A stretch of DNA of 64,000 bases. It comes from Arthrobacter sp. NicSoilB8 (GTDB lineage Bacteria > Actinomycetota > Actinomycetes > Actinomycetales > Micrococcaceae). The number at the start of each line of letters is the position of its first letter. Within the stretch, counting starts at the first letter, position 1. Below the pieces are notes generated by a model. It saw nothing but the letters and a program-made list of their open reading frames with translations. It was not told the origin of the DNA and did not search any database. Position numbers and translations under genes: made by a program. The DNA is taken from assembly GCF_019977355.1 (NCBI RefSeq), contig NZ_AP024655.1, positions 1,736,001-1,800,000 on the forward strand, written 5' to 3'. This document shows, one piece after another, positions 46,401-54,952 of this stretch.

Positions 46401-46977
46401 GCAGGGGCTCGAGGGGCTCCTGAGCCAGCATGCCGACCGGTCGATCACCTCGATCATCGCCGAAGACGGCCCGCCGGACGGCTCGATCGTGACCATCGCG
46501 GGCATGATCACCTCGCTCAGCCGAAGGATCGCCAAGGCCAGCGGCAACGCCTACGCCCGCGCCGAAATCGAGGACCTCGCCGGTTCCATGGAGGTCATGT
46601 TCTTCGGCCAGGTCTACGGACCCATCGCCTCGGTGCTGGCGGAGGACCTGATTGTGGTGGTCAAGGGCCGCCTGCAACGGCGCGACGACGGCGCCGTCAC
46701 CTTGAACTGCATGGAACTTTCCGTGCCGGACCTCAGCGACAGCCAAAACGGGCCCGTGGTGATCACCATGGCCACGCACAAGGCCACCGAGGCCGTCGTC
46801 ACCGAGCTGGGAGATGTCCTGCGCACCCACCGCGGGAACTCCGAGGTCCGGCTGCACCTGCAGGGCGACACCCGGGTGGAGGTCATGGGCCTGCCCGTGC
46901 ATCTGCGCGTCAACCCGAGCCCGTCGCTGTTCGGCGACCTGAAGGTGCTGCTCGGCCCGACATGCCTGGATAACTAG
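43420..46977 (+). CDS. dnaE: DNA polymerase III alpha subunit
   Basis: The replicative polymerase (1,185 aa; DnaE1 type). An N-terminal PHP domain ([15 protein letters not shown]) is followed by the polymerase core with [24 protein letters not shown] and the catalytic [12 protein letters not shown], then the [20 protein letters not shown] and [11 protein letters not shown] regions, a helix-hairpin-helix part and a C-terminal OB fold ([31 protein letters not shown]). Length and domains match the essential replicase rather than the shorter mutagenic DnaE2. The GTG start is six bases after a TAGAAT hexamer. Confidence 0.97.
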   Translation: [1185 protein letters not shown]

Positions 46978-46988
46978 CGCCGACAACC

Positions 46989-47025
46989 AGCGCTGATGCC
47001 CGGCGCTGATGACCGGCGCTGCCGC
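46989..47025. repeat. 13-bp repeat between dnaE and the flavin reductase gene
   Basis: CCGGCGCTGATGA and two diverged copies lie in the short convergent gap. The period is not a multiple of three, unlike the repeats inside genes. Confidence 0.6.
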
Positions 47026-47526
47026 TCAGATCTCGTAGTCGAGCGGAACAGGCTGGCTGTAGGCCCCGGAATGGTAGAGCAGTGGAGCGCCGTCCTCGCC
47101 GACCTGGCCCTCCACCACCTCGACCACCACGACGGCGTTGTTTTCAAACGACAGCCGCATCTGGACCTTGCCGATCAGCCAGCCGGTGACGCCCTTGAGC
47201 ACGGGCACCTCGTGGGGGCCGAGCTCCCAGTGGTCGCCGTCGAACCGGTTGCCGGCCCGGGCGAAGCGGTCGGCGAGTTCCTGGTTTTCAAGCCCGAGCA
47301 TGTGCACGCCGATGTAGGTTGTGTTCGCCACGGCCGGCCACGAACTTGAGGTCCTGGCCATGTTGAACGTGAAGCGCGGCGGCTTGGCGGACAGTGAGGC
47401 CACAGACGTCGCCGTGAATCCGAAAGGGACGCCGTTGAGGTTGGCGGTGATGATGGCCACGCCCGCCGCGTGCCGGCGGAACATTTCCTTGAATGTCCCC
47501 TCGAAGGCTCCGTCATCTGTGGCCAC
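47026..47526 (-). CDS. Flavin reductase-like FMN-binding protein
   Basis: A 166-aa split-barrel flavin protein of the flavin reductase family, which supply reduced FMN/FAD to monooxygenases. Seen are FRRHAAGVAIITANLNGVPFGFTATSVASLSAKPPRFTFNMARTSSSW (flavin-binding strand and loop), IGVHMLGLENQELADRFA, and the C-terminal barrel strand PLLYHSGAYSQPV. The start is GTG with GGGAG ten bases upstream. No monooxygenase gene is adjacent, so its partner is unknown. Confidence 0.85.
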   Translation of the reverse strand: MATDDGAFEGTFKEMFRRHAAGVAIITANLNGVPFGFTATSVASLSAKPPRFTFNMARTSSSWPAVANTTYIGVHMLGLENQELADRFARAGNRFDGDHWELGPHEVPVLKGVTGWLIGKVQMRLSFENNAVVVVEVVEGQVGEDGAPLLYHSGAYSQPVPLDYEI

Positions 47527-47670
47527 TGCGATCCAACTCCCTGCTGCACGTGCGTGTCATGGTTCCTACTCTGCCAGCGTATTCCGCCGGTGATGGAGTG
47601 GGGCATTTGTTTACGCCTTCCGTCATGTGGTGACCCGCGGGGTTATGTGCCCGGCCGGAGGAATCCTTGT

Positions 47671-47676
47671 TACGGT
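47671..47676 (+). promoter_or_regulatory. -10 hexamer TACGGT before the membrane protein gene
   Basis: TACGGT ends seven bases before the ATG at 47684 and supports that start; the nearest purine-rich motif (GGAGG at 47657) is too far away. Confidence 0.4.
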
Positions 47677-47683
47677 TTGTTGC

Positions 47684-48340
47684 ATGACACAGCCCGCAGT
47701 TGACGGTCCCGTCCAGCACTCCGGGGAGCCCGGGCACGCCGGCGAGCCCACAGACCAGGATCGGCCCATGCCCCTTCAGACAGACGCGGAGCAGGCAAAC
47801 ACGGAGCACCGGGCCCGGCCCGGCGGAACCCCGTGGCGCAAAGCCGCGGTCATCGCGGCCGCCGGCGTCCCGGTGGGGCTGCTCTGGTGGCTTCTGGCGC
47901 CGTCGGGCCTGAACCTGCTGACCCGAAACCCGGACCTCGCCGCCGGCACCAACACCGCAACCTGGCTGCCCAGGGACCTCGTGCTGGCAGGTCTGTGCCT
48001 GCTCGCCGGCTGCATCGCAGGCTCGTTCGTCGCCGGCTCCAAACATGCACAGCCCGCGCCCGGCACCGTCATCCTGGTGGTCCTCGCCGGCGTTGCAGGC
48101 TCGCTCCTTGCATGGGGGACGGGCATTCTCAGCGCCCAATGGTGGGGAGCGCCGGCGGATACCTCGGCCAACGCCAGCGTCGCCTTCTCACTGCGGTCCT
48201 ACGCGGTCCTTGCCATCTGGCCCGCGGCGATCGCCCTGGCCATCTTCCTAAACGCGCTCTTCCCGGGCTCCGGCGGCAAACCGCGCACCGGCGACCGGAC
48301 GTCACGGCGTCGGGCCGCCGTGGCCGGGCACGTAAAATGA
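47684..48340 (+). CDS. Four-TM membrane protein of unknown function
   Basis: A 218-aa protein. The first 60 residues are polar and disordered. About four TM helices follow ([83 protein letters not shown]). It resembles small actinobacterial membrane proteins of the DUF2567 type in topology, but I cannot assign the family with certainty. It directly precedes hisD, whose -10 hexamer overlaps its last codon. No function can be inferred. Confidence 0.7.
   Translation: MTQPAVDGPVQHSGEPGHAGEPTDQDRPMPLQTDAEQANTEHRARPGGTPWRKAAVIAAAGVPVGLLWWLLAPSGLNLLTRNPDLAAGTNTATWLPRDLVLAGLCLLAGCIAGSFVAGSKHAQPAPGTVILVVLAGVAGSLLAWGTGILSAQWWGAPADTSANASVAFSLRSYAVLAIWPAAIALAIFLNALFPGSGGKPRTGDRTSRRRAAVAGHVK
48333..48338 (+). 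promoter_or_regulatory. -10 hexamer TAAAAT, leaderless-type, before hisD
   Basis: TAAAAT overlaps the final AAA-TGA of the upstream gene and ends six bases before the hisD GTG. Confidence 0.55.
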
Positions 48341-48344
48341 TCGG

Positions 48345-49730
48345 GTGAGCCTAACTCCTGACAGCACTGTGACCCCGATTCCCGCCGCCCTCATCTTCCG
48401 CACGGTGGACGTGCGCGGCCAGCACCTGTCCCTCGCCGGCCTGCGCGCCGCCGTGCCCCGGGCGCAGTCCGGCACCATGGCAGATGCCGAGGACAAGGTT
48501 CTGGACATCATCTCCGCCGTCCGCGCGCGGGGCTTCGCCGCACTGCGGGAACTGGCGCTGTCCTTCGACGGCGTCCAACAGGAGCACCCCCGTGTTCCGG
48601 CCGAGGCGCTGCGAGCGGCCCTGGCGGACCTCGACCCGGCCGTGCGCGCGGCCCTTGAGGAGTCCATAAAGCGGGCCCGCCGCTTCGCCGACGCCCAGCG
48701 TCCGGCGAACGTCGACGTCGAACTCGGCGAAGGCGCCGTCGTCAGCCAGAACTGGTTGCCGGTGGCGCGGGTGGGGCTCTACGTCCCCGGCGGCCTGGCG
48801 GTTTACCCGTCCTCGGTGATCATGAACGTCGTCCCGGCCCTGGCGGCCGGCGTCGAGTCCATTGCGCTGGCCTCGCCGCCGCAAAAAAACTTCGGCGGCC
48901 TTCCGCACCCCACGATCCTTGCGGCGGCCTGCCTGCTGGGCATCGAGGAGGTCTACGCGATCGGTGGCGCACAGGCCATCGCCGCCTTCGCCTACGGCAT
49001 TCCCGCCGTCGAGTCCGACGCCGGCAACCTCCCCGGGATCGACCCCGTGGACGTGGTGACCGGTCCGGGCAACATCTTCGTGGCCACCGCCAAGCGGTTG
49101 GTCAAGGGCGTCGTGGGGATCGACTCCGAGGCCGGCACCACCGAGATTGCGATCCTCGCGGACTCCACCGCCAGTCCCGCGCTCGTTGCCGCCGACCTCA
49201 TTAGCCAGGCCGAGCACGACCCCAAGGCGGCCTCGGTCCTGATCACCGATTCCGAGGCCCTCGCGGCCGACGTCCGCGTCGAGCTCGAGCGGCAGGCGGC
49301 AGCCACCAAGCACTCCGGCCGCGTCCGCGAGGCCCTCTCCGGCCCGCAGTCCGGCGTCGTCCTGGTGGAGGATCTGGAGCAGGGCATCGCCGCCTGCAAC
49401 GCGTACGCCGCGGAACACCTTGAAATCATGACCGCCGACGCCGCCCGGGTGGCCGGCCGGATCCGCAGCGCGGGCGCGATTTTCGTGGGGGACTACAGCC
49501 CCGTAAGCCTGGGAGACTACTGCGCCGGCTCCAACCATGTGCTGCCGACCAGCGGCACCGCGGCCTTCTCCTCAGGACTGAACGTGACCACCTTCCTGCG
49601 GGCCATCCAGGTAATCAACTACAGCCGCTCCGCATTGGAGCAGGTCAGCGGGCACATTGTCAGCCTCTCCGGCGCGGAAGACCTGCCGGCCCACGGCGAG
49701 GCCGTCACGGCGCGGTTCGCCGACCGGTAG
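48345..49730 (+). CDS. hisD: Histidinol dehydrogenase
   Basis: Last enzyme of histidine synthesis: zinc- and NAD-dependent two-step oxidation of L-histidinol to L-histidine. The 461 aa contain [75 protein letters not shown] and [16 protein letters not shown], which include the zinc ligands (Gln/His and Asp/His). The other his genes are not adjacent; nrdR follows instead. The GTG start is preceded by TAAAAT at six bases. Confidence 0.96.
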   Translation: MSLTPDSTVTPIPAALIFRTVDVRGQHLSLAGLRAAVPRAQSGTMADAEDKVLDIISAVRARGFAALRELALSFDGVQQEHPRVPAEALRAALADLDPAVRAALEESIKRARRFADAQRPANVDVELGEGAVVSQNWLPVARVGLYVPGGLAVYPSSVIMNVVPALAAGVESIALASPPQKNFGGLPHPTILAAACLLGIEEVYAIGGAQAIAAFAYGIPAVESDAGNLPGIDPVDVVTGPGNIFVATAKRLVKGVVGIDSEAGTTEIAILADSTASPALVAADLISQAEHDPKAASVLITDSEALAADVRVELERQAAATKHSGRVREALSGPQSGVVLVEDLEQGIAACNAYAAEHLEIMTADAARVAGRIRSAGAIFVGDYSPVSLGDYCAGSNHVLPTSGTAAFSSGLNVTTFLRAIQVINYSRSALEQVSGHIVSLSGAEDLPAHGEAVTARFADR

Positions 49731-49744
49731 CCCAAGGGCACCGA

Positions 49745-49792
49745 CCACTACATGTAGTAATTACAGGCTTGTTATTCAGCTATATCTAGTCG
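49745..49792 (+). promoter_or_regulatory. Two NrdR-like boxes upstream of nrdR
   Basis: ACTACATGTAGT (49747-49758, a perfect palindrome) and GCTATATCTAGT (49779-49790) lie exactly 32 bp apart. Both resemble the centre of the NrdR box consensus ACACTATATNTTGTGT. Known NrdR boxes occur in pairs about three helical turns apart. They lie 170-220 bases before nrdR in an otherwise gene-free 232-base gap. Confidence 0.6.
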
Positions 49793-49962
49793 TAAACTGA
49801 GGAAACAGGACGGTGCTGCCGACGGCGTCCGCCGCGGGCGTGGCACCGGCCCGCCAGCGGTATTGACGGAGGTATTGCCAGCGGCACTGCTGCTTGTTAT
49901 CTGCATCAGTTGCGCTGCTGCCGGCGCTGACACCGAGGTTTGCGACAGGGGAGGAAACGAAC

Positions 49963-50466
49963 ATGTATTGCCCGTTCTGCCGAAACCCTGACTCGCGCGT
50001 GGTGGACAGCCGGATCGCCGACGACGGCTCCGCGATCCGGCGCCGCCGGCAGTGCCCCGAATGCGGCCGCCGGTTCACCACAGTGGAAACGACCAGCCTG
50101 ACCGTCATCAAGCGCTCGGGCGTCGGTGAGCCCTTCAGCCGGAGCAAGGTCATCAACGGCGTCCGCAAGGCCTGCCAGGGACGCCCTGTCACCGAGGACG
50201 ATCTTGCGCTGCTGGCGCAGGAGGTCGAGGAGTCGATCCGCGGCTCCGGGGCCGCGGAAATCGAAGCCCATGAGGTCGGGCTGGCGATCCTGGAACCGCT
50301 GCAGCGCCTCGACGAGGTCGCATACCTGCGGTTTGCCAGCGTGTATCAGGCCTTCGAATCGCTGGAGGACTTTGAATCCGCGATTTCCCTGCTTCGCCAC
50401 GAGGCCGAGACCAAGGGCCGGGACGGCAAGAACCCGCAGAAGAGTCCGTTGCAGGCGCCGTCGTAG
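49963..50466 (+). CDS. nrdR: Transcriptional repressor NrdR
   Basis: ATP/dATP-sensing repressor of ribonucleotide reductase genes. The 167 aa begin with a zinc ribbon ([17 protein letters not shown] ... [12 protein letters not shown], four Cys), followed by the ATP-cone domain ([24 protein letters not shown]) and a C-terminal helical part ([21 protein letters not shown]). The ATG at 49963 has GGGGAGG eight bases upstream. Two NrdR-like boxes further upstream suggest autoregulation. No nrd reductase gene is in the window. It converges on ppgK. Confidence 0.95.
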   Translation: MYCPFCRNPDSRVVDSRIADDGSAIRRRRQCPECGRRFTTVETTSLTVIKRSGVGEPFSRSKVINGVRKACQGRPVTEDDLALLAQEVEESIRGSGAAEIEAHEVGLAILEPLQRLDEVAYLRFASVYQAFESLEDFESAISLLRHEAETKGRDGKNPQKSPLQAPS

Positions 50467-50578
50467 GTTCTGCGTCACCAATGATTGTGTCCCTGGTGTT
50501 GAATCCCGGGGCGCGCCATCCACTCCGGTGGTGGCAGCGGAGGGGAAGCCGCAGCCACCACCGGCTCCACCAAAGACG

Positions 50579-50638
50579 AAGAGCCGTCACTCGGGGTCGT
50601 TCCCAGCGCTGGGAACGACCCCGAGTGACGGCTCTTTT
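50579..50638. terminator. 58-bp perfect palindrome between convergent nrdR and ppgK
   Basis: Bases 50579-50607 are the exact reverse complement of 50608-50636, with no loop base. TTTT follows on the plus side and the complement of AAGA on the minus side. It probably terminates both genes. Confidence 0.8.
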
Positions 50639-50656
50639 GGGCTGCCTGGCTATGTG

Positions 50657-51460
<804 letters not shown>

Positions 51461-51554
51461 TATCGTTCCGTTCGTGGCAGGGGCGGGCTGTGGGACCGGA
51501 CAGGGCCGGCGGGTGAAGAGCTGGATCTTTCGGGCAATACCGTGGAGCGGGTAA

Positions 51555-52433
51555 TCAGGGCAGCGTGAGGACCTCAGCGCCGGACTCCGTGACGAGCAGT
51601 GTGTGCTCGAACTGTGCAGTGCGCTTGTGGTCGCGGGTCACAACGGTCCAGTCGTCGGCCCACATGTCCCAGTCAACGGTGCCCAGGGTCAGCATCGGCT
51701 CGATCGTGAACACCATACCCGTTTCCATGACGGTGTTGTATGCCGGGGCGGCGTCGTAGTGCGGGATGATCAGCCCGGTGTGGAAGGCTTCGCCGACGCC
51801 GTGACCGGTAAAGTCGCGGACCACGCCGTAGCCGAAGCGTTTGGCGTAGGACTCAATGGTCCGGCCGATCACGTTGATTTCGCGTCCCGGCGCGACCGCA
51901 CGGATGGCCCGGTTTAGTGATTCCCTGGTGCGCTCGACGAGGAGGCGGGATTCCTCGTCGACGTCGCCGACCAGGAACGTGTAGTTGGTGTCACCATGCA
52001 CACCGCCGATGAAGGCAGTGATGTCGATGTTGAGGATGTCGCCGTCCCGGACCACCGTGGTGTCCGGGATTCCGTGGCATATGACCTCGTTGAGCGAGGA
52101 GCACAGAGACTTCGGAAAGCCCCGGTATCCGAGGGTGGAGGGGTACGCCTTGTGGTCCAGCAGGAACTCGTGGCCCACCCGGTCCAGATGGTCCGTGGTG
52201 ACGCCGGGTTCGATGTGCTTGCCGACCTCCACGATGGCCTGGGCCGCGATCCTGGCGGCGATCCGGATCTTCTCGATGGTCTCCGCCGACTTGACCTCGG
52301 ATCCCGTGAACTTGGCGGGACCGGGCTTGCCCACATATTCCGGACGCGGGATGGACGAAGGTACGGCAAGCTGCGGGCTCACTGTCCCCGGGACAAGCGT
52401 GCCGATGGGTGCAGTCGAGGCTAGAGAAGGCAT
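51555..52433 (-). CDS. map: Type I methionine aminopeptidase
   Basis: Removes the N-terminal methionine from nascent proteins; a two-metal enzyme. The 292 aa have an N-terminal extension of about 40 residues with a proline-containing segment ([17 protein letters not shown]), as in mycobacterial MapB. The catalytic core follows, with metal ligands in [17 protein letters not shown] (two Asp), GHGVGEAFH (His), FTIEPML (Glu) and AQFEHTLL (Glu). The ATG at 52433 is fixed by a TATGAT hexamer six bases upstream and by family length; the longer open frame upstream runs through a repeat region. Confidence 0.94.
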   Translation of the reverse strand: MPSLASTAPIGTLVPGTVSPQLAVPSSIPRPEYVGKPGPAKFTGSEVKSAETIEKIRIAARIAAQAIVEVGKHIEPGVTTDHLDRVGHEFLLDHKAYPSTLGYRGFPKSLCSSLNEVICHGIPDTTVVRDGDILNIDITAFIGGVHGDTNYTFLVGDVDEESRLLVERTRESLNRAIRAVAPGREINVIGRTIESYAKRFGYGVVRDFTGHGVGEAFHTGLIIPHYDAAPAYNTVMETGMVFTIEPMLTLGTVDWDMWADDWTVVTRDHKRTAQFEHTLLVTESGAEVLTLP

Positions 52434-52439
52434 AGATTG

Positions 52440-52445
52440 ATCATA
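52440..52445 (-). promoter_or_regulatory. -10 hexamer TATGAT, leaderless-type, before map
   Basis: On the minus strand TATGAT is followed by six bases and ATG. There is no Shine-Dalgarno sequence. Confidence 0.6.
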
Positions 52446-52462
52446 TAAGCCCCCGGGCCCAC

Positions 52463-52535
52463 CCCGGAAAATACAGCCTGGAAAATACACCCCGGGAAAC
52501 ACAGCCCGGAAACAGCCGGAAAACACAGCCGGAAA
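52463..52535. repeat. Degenerate tandem repeats in the map/small-protein divergent gap
   Basis: Five to six imperfect units of 11-15 bases around CCGGAAAATACAG fill the region between the map promoter and the small SPOR-like gene. The unit length is irregular. Confidence 0.8.
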
Positions 52536-52562
52536 GTGGCGGGAAGTCGCGAAGGAGCAGCA

Positions 52563-52727
52563 ATGCCCGAATACTGGTACAACGTCAACACCCACGAGAT
52601 CGAAGAAGACGCGATGTCCGACTGGAGCCAGTTGATCGGACCGTACAAGACCCGTGAGGAAGCCGAACACGCCCTGGAAAAGGTCAAGGCCCGTAACGAG
52701 GCGTGGGACAAGGACGAGGACGACTAG
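52563..52727 (+). CDS. Small SPOR-like protein
   Basis: A 54-aa acidic protein starting [20 protein letters not shown], with [26 protein letters not shown], similar to half of a SPOR repeat (GPYxTxxEAxxAL). Such short proteins are often found next to map in actinobacteria; the function is unknown. GAAGGAG stands at good distance before the ATG, so it is a real gene despite its size. It is divergent from map across a repeat-filled gap. Confidence 0.75.
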   Translation: MPEYWYNVNTHEIEEDAMSDWSQLIGPYKTREEAEHALEKVKARNEAWDKDEDD

Positions 52728-52867
52728 CCCGTACCGGCCCGCCGTGCCCGTGAGGGCCTAGGGCCATTGCGAACCGGGCTCCACTCACGGAACTGATTCT
52801 TCCCGTCCCATCATTCTCACCCTGTGCGGGTGAGTGCGTGCCGGCTACGGCCCGCCATACTGAGAAA

Positions 52868-54916
52868 ATGCCGACGAGCGTTGCCCGAACCCGCGGCGTC
52901 CGAGTCACCGACCTGGCGAGGCTGGCCGTTGCTTGGGCTGCCTCGACCGCAGCCCTCATTATCACCGGCGCGCTGCTGCCAGGGTTTTCGGCGACCAGTT
53001 GGTGGGCATACGCCGCCGTTGCGGCGGTGGCAGGCGTCGTTGGCCTGGTCCTCCGCCCCGCGCTGGTGGAACTCTCGGCCAGGGTGGGCTGGGTGGCGGT
53101 GCTTCTTACCGCGTTGGTCGGGCAGGCCCTGATCACGTACATCGCCATCCGTCTGGTGCCCGGCATCGAGTCGACAGCCTGGACCGCTCTTGCCGCAACT
53201 TGGGTCAGTGCCGCCGTCGGCACGCTCATTTCATGGGCCACCACCGCCGGCACTGATGACGGCCTTGTCGCCTCGTTGGCCGCACGGGCACGGCGGCAGG
53301 AGGCGGTGGCCGATCCGGAGGTTGACGGCGTCCTGTTCGTCCAGCTTGACGGTGTCCCCTTCCCGGTGCTGCAGTGGGCGGTCCAGTCCGGGGCGGTACC
53401 GAATATCCGGCGGTGGCTGACATCGGGGGAGTACCTGTTCCGGGAATGGACCCCCCAGCTCCCGTGCACCACGCCCGCCAGCCAGCTGGGCATCCTGCAC
53501 GGCACCGTCGAGGGGATCCCCGCCTTCCGGTGGTACGACCGTGAGCTCAACCGGGTCCTGGTGGCCAACCGTCCTGCCGACGCCCGGGTGATCGAGGAGC
53601 GGCACAGCACCGGCCAAGGCCTGCTCTGCGATGACGGCGTCTCCATCTCAAACCTGTTTACCGGTGACGCGCCCCGATCACTCCTGACAATGAGCCGGGT
53701 GGAGGTCAGGCGCGGCTCCACCCAAACCCGTCGTGCGTTTGCCTGGTTCTTCGCCTCGCCCAACGGGTTCATGCGCAGCCTTACCCGGACCACGGGGGAG
53801 ATCCTCAAGGAGCGTTGGCAGGCCCGGCGACAGGTCAAACGCGACTTCGACCCGCGAGTGCACCGGGACTGGACCTTCGCTCTGCTGCGGGCAGTCACCA
53901 ACGGCCTCCTGCGTGATCTGAACACGTCCTTGGTGGCAGAGGAGCTGCGCCGCGGCACGAAGAGCATCTATGTCGACTACGTTGACTACGACGAGATCGC
54001 CCACCACGCCGGCGTGTTCCGGCCCGAATCGCTCGCCGCCCTGGACGGCTTGGATCGCACCCTGGGGTCCTTGGCCCGGCTCGCGGAATCCGCTCCCCGC
54101 CGCTATCGGCTGGTGGTGCTCTCGGACCACGGCCAGTCCCAGGGAACCCCGTTCGCCGACCGATACGGCCAGACACTCGGCGATCTGTGCGCGGAACTCA
54201 TCGACGACCACGTCCAGAACGTGGACGCTGCCGTCGAGGGGCTCGGACGTGCGGACTCCATCGCCGGCGACATCGCAGCCGGTGGAGTGGCCGGGAAACT
54301 CGCTGCCCGTGCCGACCGGGCGTTGACCGAAGCACAGCAGACGCCGGCACGGCAGACTCCCGGCCCTGGCGGGGCCCCCGAGGATCCGGTTGTAGTGCTG
54401 GGCTCGGGCAACCTCGGCCTGGTCTACGTGCGTGGTGACCGGCGCTGGACTCTTCAAGGCCTCGACAGGCGGTGGCCCGCCCTGGTCCCCGGACTGGCAG
54501 GACATGCTGGCGTCGGGTTCGTCGCCGGCATCGATGACCACGGCCAAGCATGGGCGATCGGGAGCGGCGGGCGCATCAACATCACCAGCGGCGCGGTGGA
54601 GGGCGCCGACCCGTTGGCCAACTTCGGGTCCCACGCGGCGCGGATGCTAGGACGTGCGCTGATGCACCCCGAGGCACCGGATCTCTACGTCAACAGCACG
54701 GTTGATCCGCTGACCGGCGACGTCGCTGCGTTCGAAGGCCTCGTCGGATCTCATGGAGGACTGGGCGGGTGGCAGGATCGCGCTCTGCTCCTTGGCCCGG
54801 CCGAATTCATGGCGGGATTGCCCGAGCGGATAGAGGGTGCCGGTGAACTCCACCGGCTGCTGGTGGCCATGCTCGAGTCCGGCGGCCAGCGCGCCACGAC
54901 GGCGTTCCGCGGCTGA
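52868..54916 (+). CDS. Fusion of a holin-like membrane domain and a type I phosphodiesterase/alkaline phosphatase-fold domain
   Basis: A 682-aa two-part protein. The first 130 residues hold four TM helices of the actinobacterial small holin-superfamily type (ARLAVAWAASTAALIITGALLPGF, YAAVAAVAGVVGLVLRP, WVAVLLTALVGQALITYIAIRLVPG, ALAATWVSAAVGTLISW). From about 160 an alkaline phosphatase-like domain follows: VLFVQLDGVPFPVLQWAV, CTTPASQLGILHG (Thr/Ser nucleophile region), YVDYVDYDEIAHHAGV and LVVLSDHGQSQG (Asp and His metal ligands), then FGSHAARMLG and a late EGLVGSHGGLGG. Its substrate may be an envelope phosphodiester. The ATG at 52868 is chosen (CATACT hexamer six bases upstream); a GTG at 52838 is the alternative. 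Confidence 0.8.
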   Translation: MPTSVARTRGVRVTDLARLAVAWAASTAALIITGALLPGFSATSWWAYAAVAAVAGVVGLVLRPALVELSARVGWVAVLLTALVGQALITYIAIRLVPGIESTAWTALAATWVSAAVGTLISWATTAGTDDGLVASLAARARRQEAVADPEVDGVLFVQLDGVPFPVLQWAVQSGAVPNIRRWLTSGEYLFREWTPQLPCTTPASQLGILHGTVEGIPAFRWYDRELNRVLVANRPADARVIEERHSTGQGLLCDDGVSISNLFTGDAPRSLLTMSRVEVRRGSTQTRRAFAWFFASPNGFMRSLTRTTGEILKERWQARRQVKRDFDPRVHRDWTFALLRAVTNGLLRDLNTSLVAEELRRGTKSIYVDYVDYDEIAHHAGVFRPESLAALDGLDRTLGSLARLAESAPRRYRLVVLSDHGQSQGTPFADRYGQTLGDLCAELIDDHVQNVDAAVEGLGRADSIAGDIAAGGVAGKLAARADRALTEAQQTPARQTPGPGGAPEDPVVVLGSGNLGLVYVRGDRRWTLQGLDRRWPALVPGLAGHAGVGFVAGIDDHGQAWAIGSGGRINITSGAVEGADPLANFGSHAARMLGRALMHPEAPDLYVNSTVDPLTGDVAAFEGLVGSHGGLGGWQDRALLLGPAEFMAGLPERIEGAGELHRLLVAMLESGGQRATTAFRG

Positions 54917-54952
54917 GCGAGTCCAGGGCGGGTGTGGATCCTGACAGCCGGC

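Noticed and set aside
47000-47025. Possible terminator between dnaE and the flavin reductase gene
   Set aside because: The GCGCTG-rich sequence is a direct repeat and does not form a convincing stem with a T-run.
52868-53270. Holin-like domain as evidence of a prophage
   Set aside because: The family is named after holins but is a common chromosomal membrane domain in actinobacteria; no other phage gene is near.
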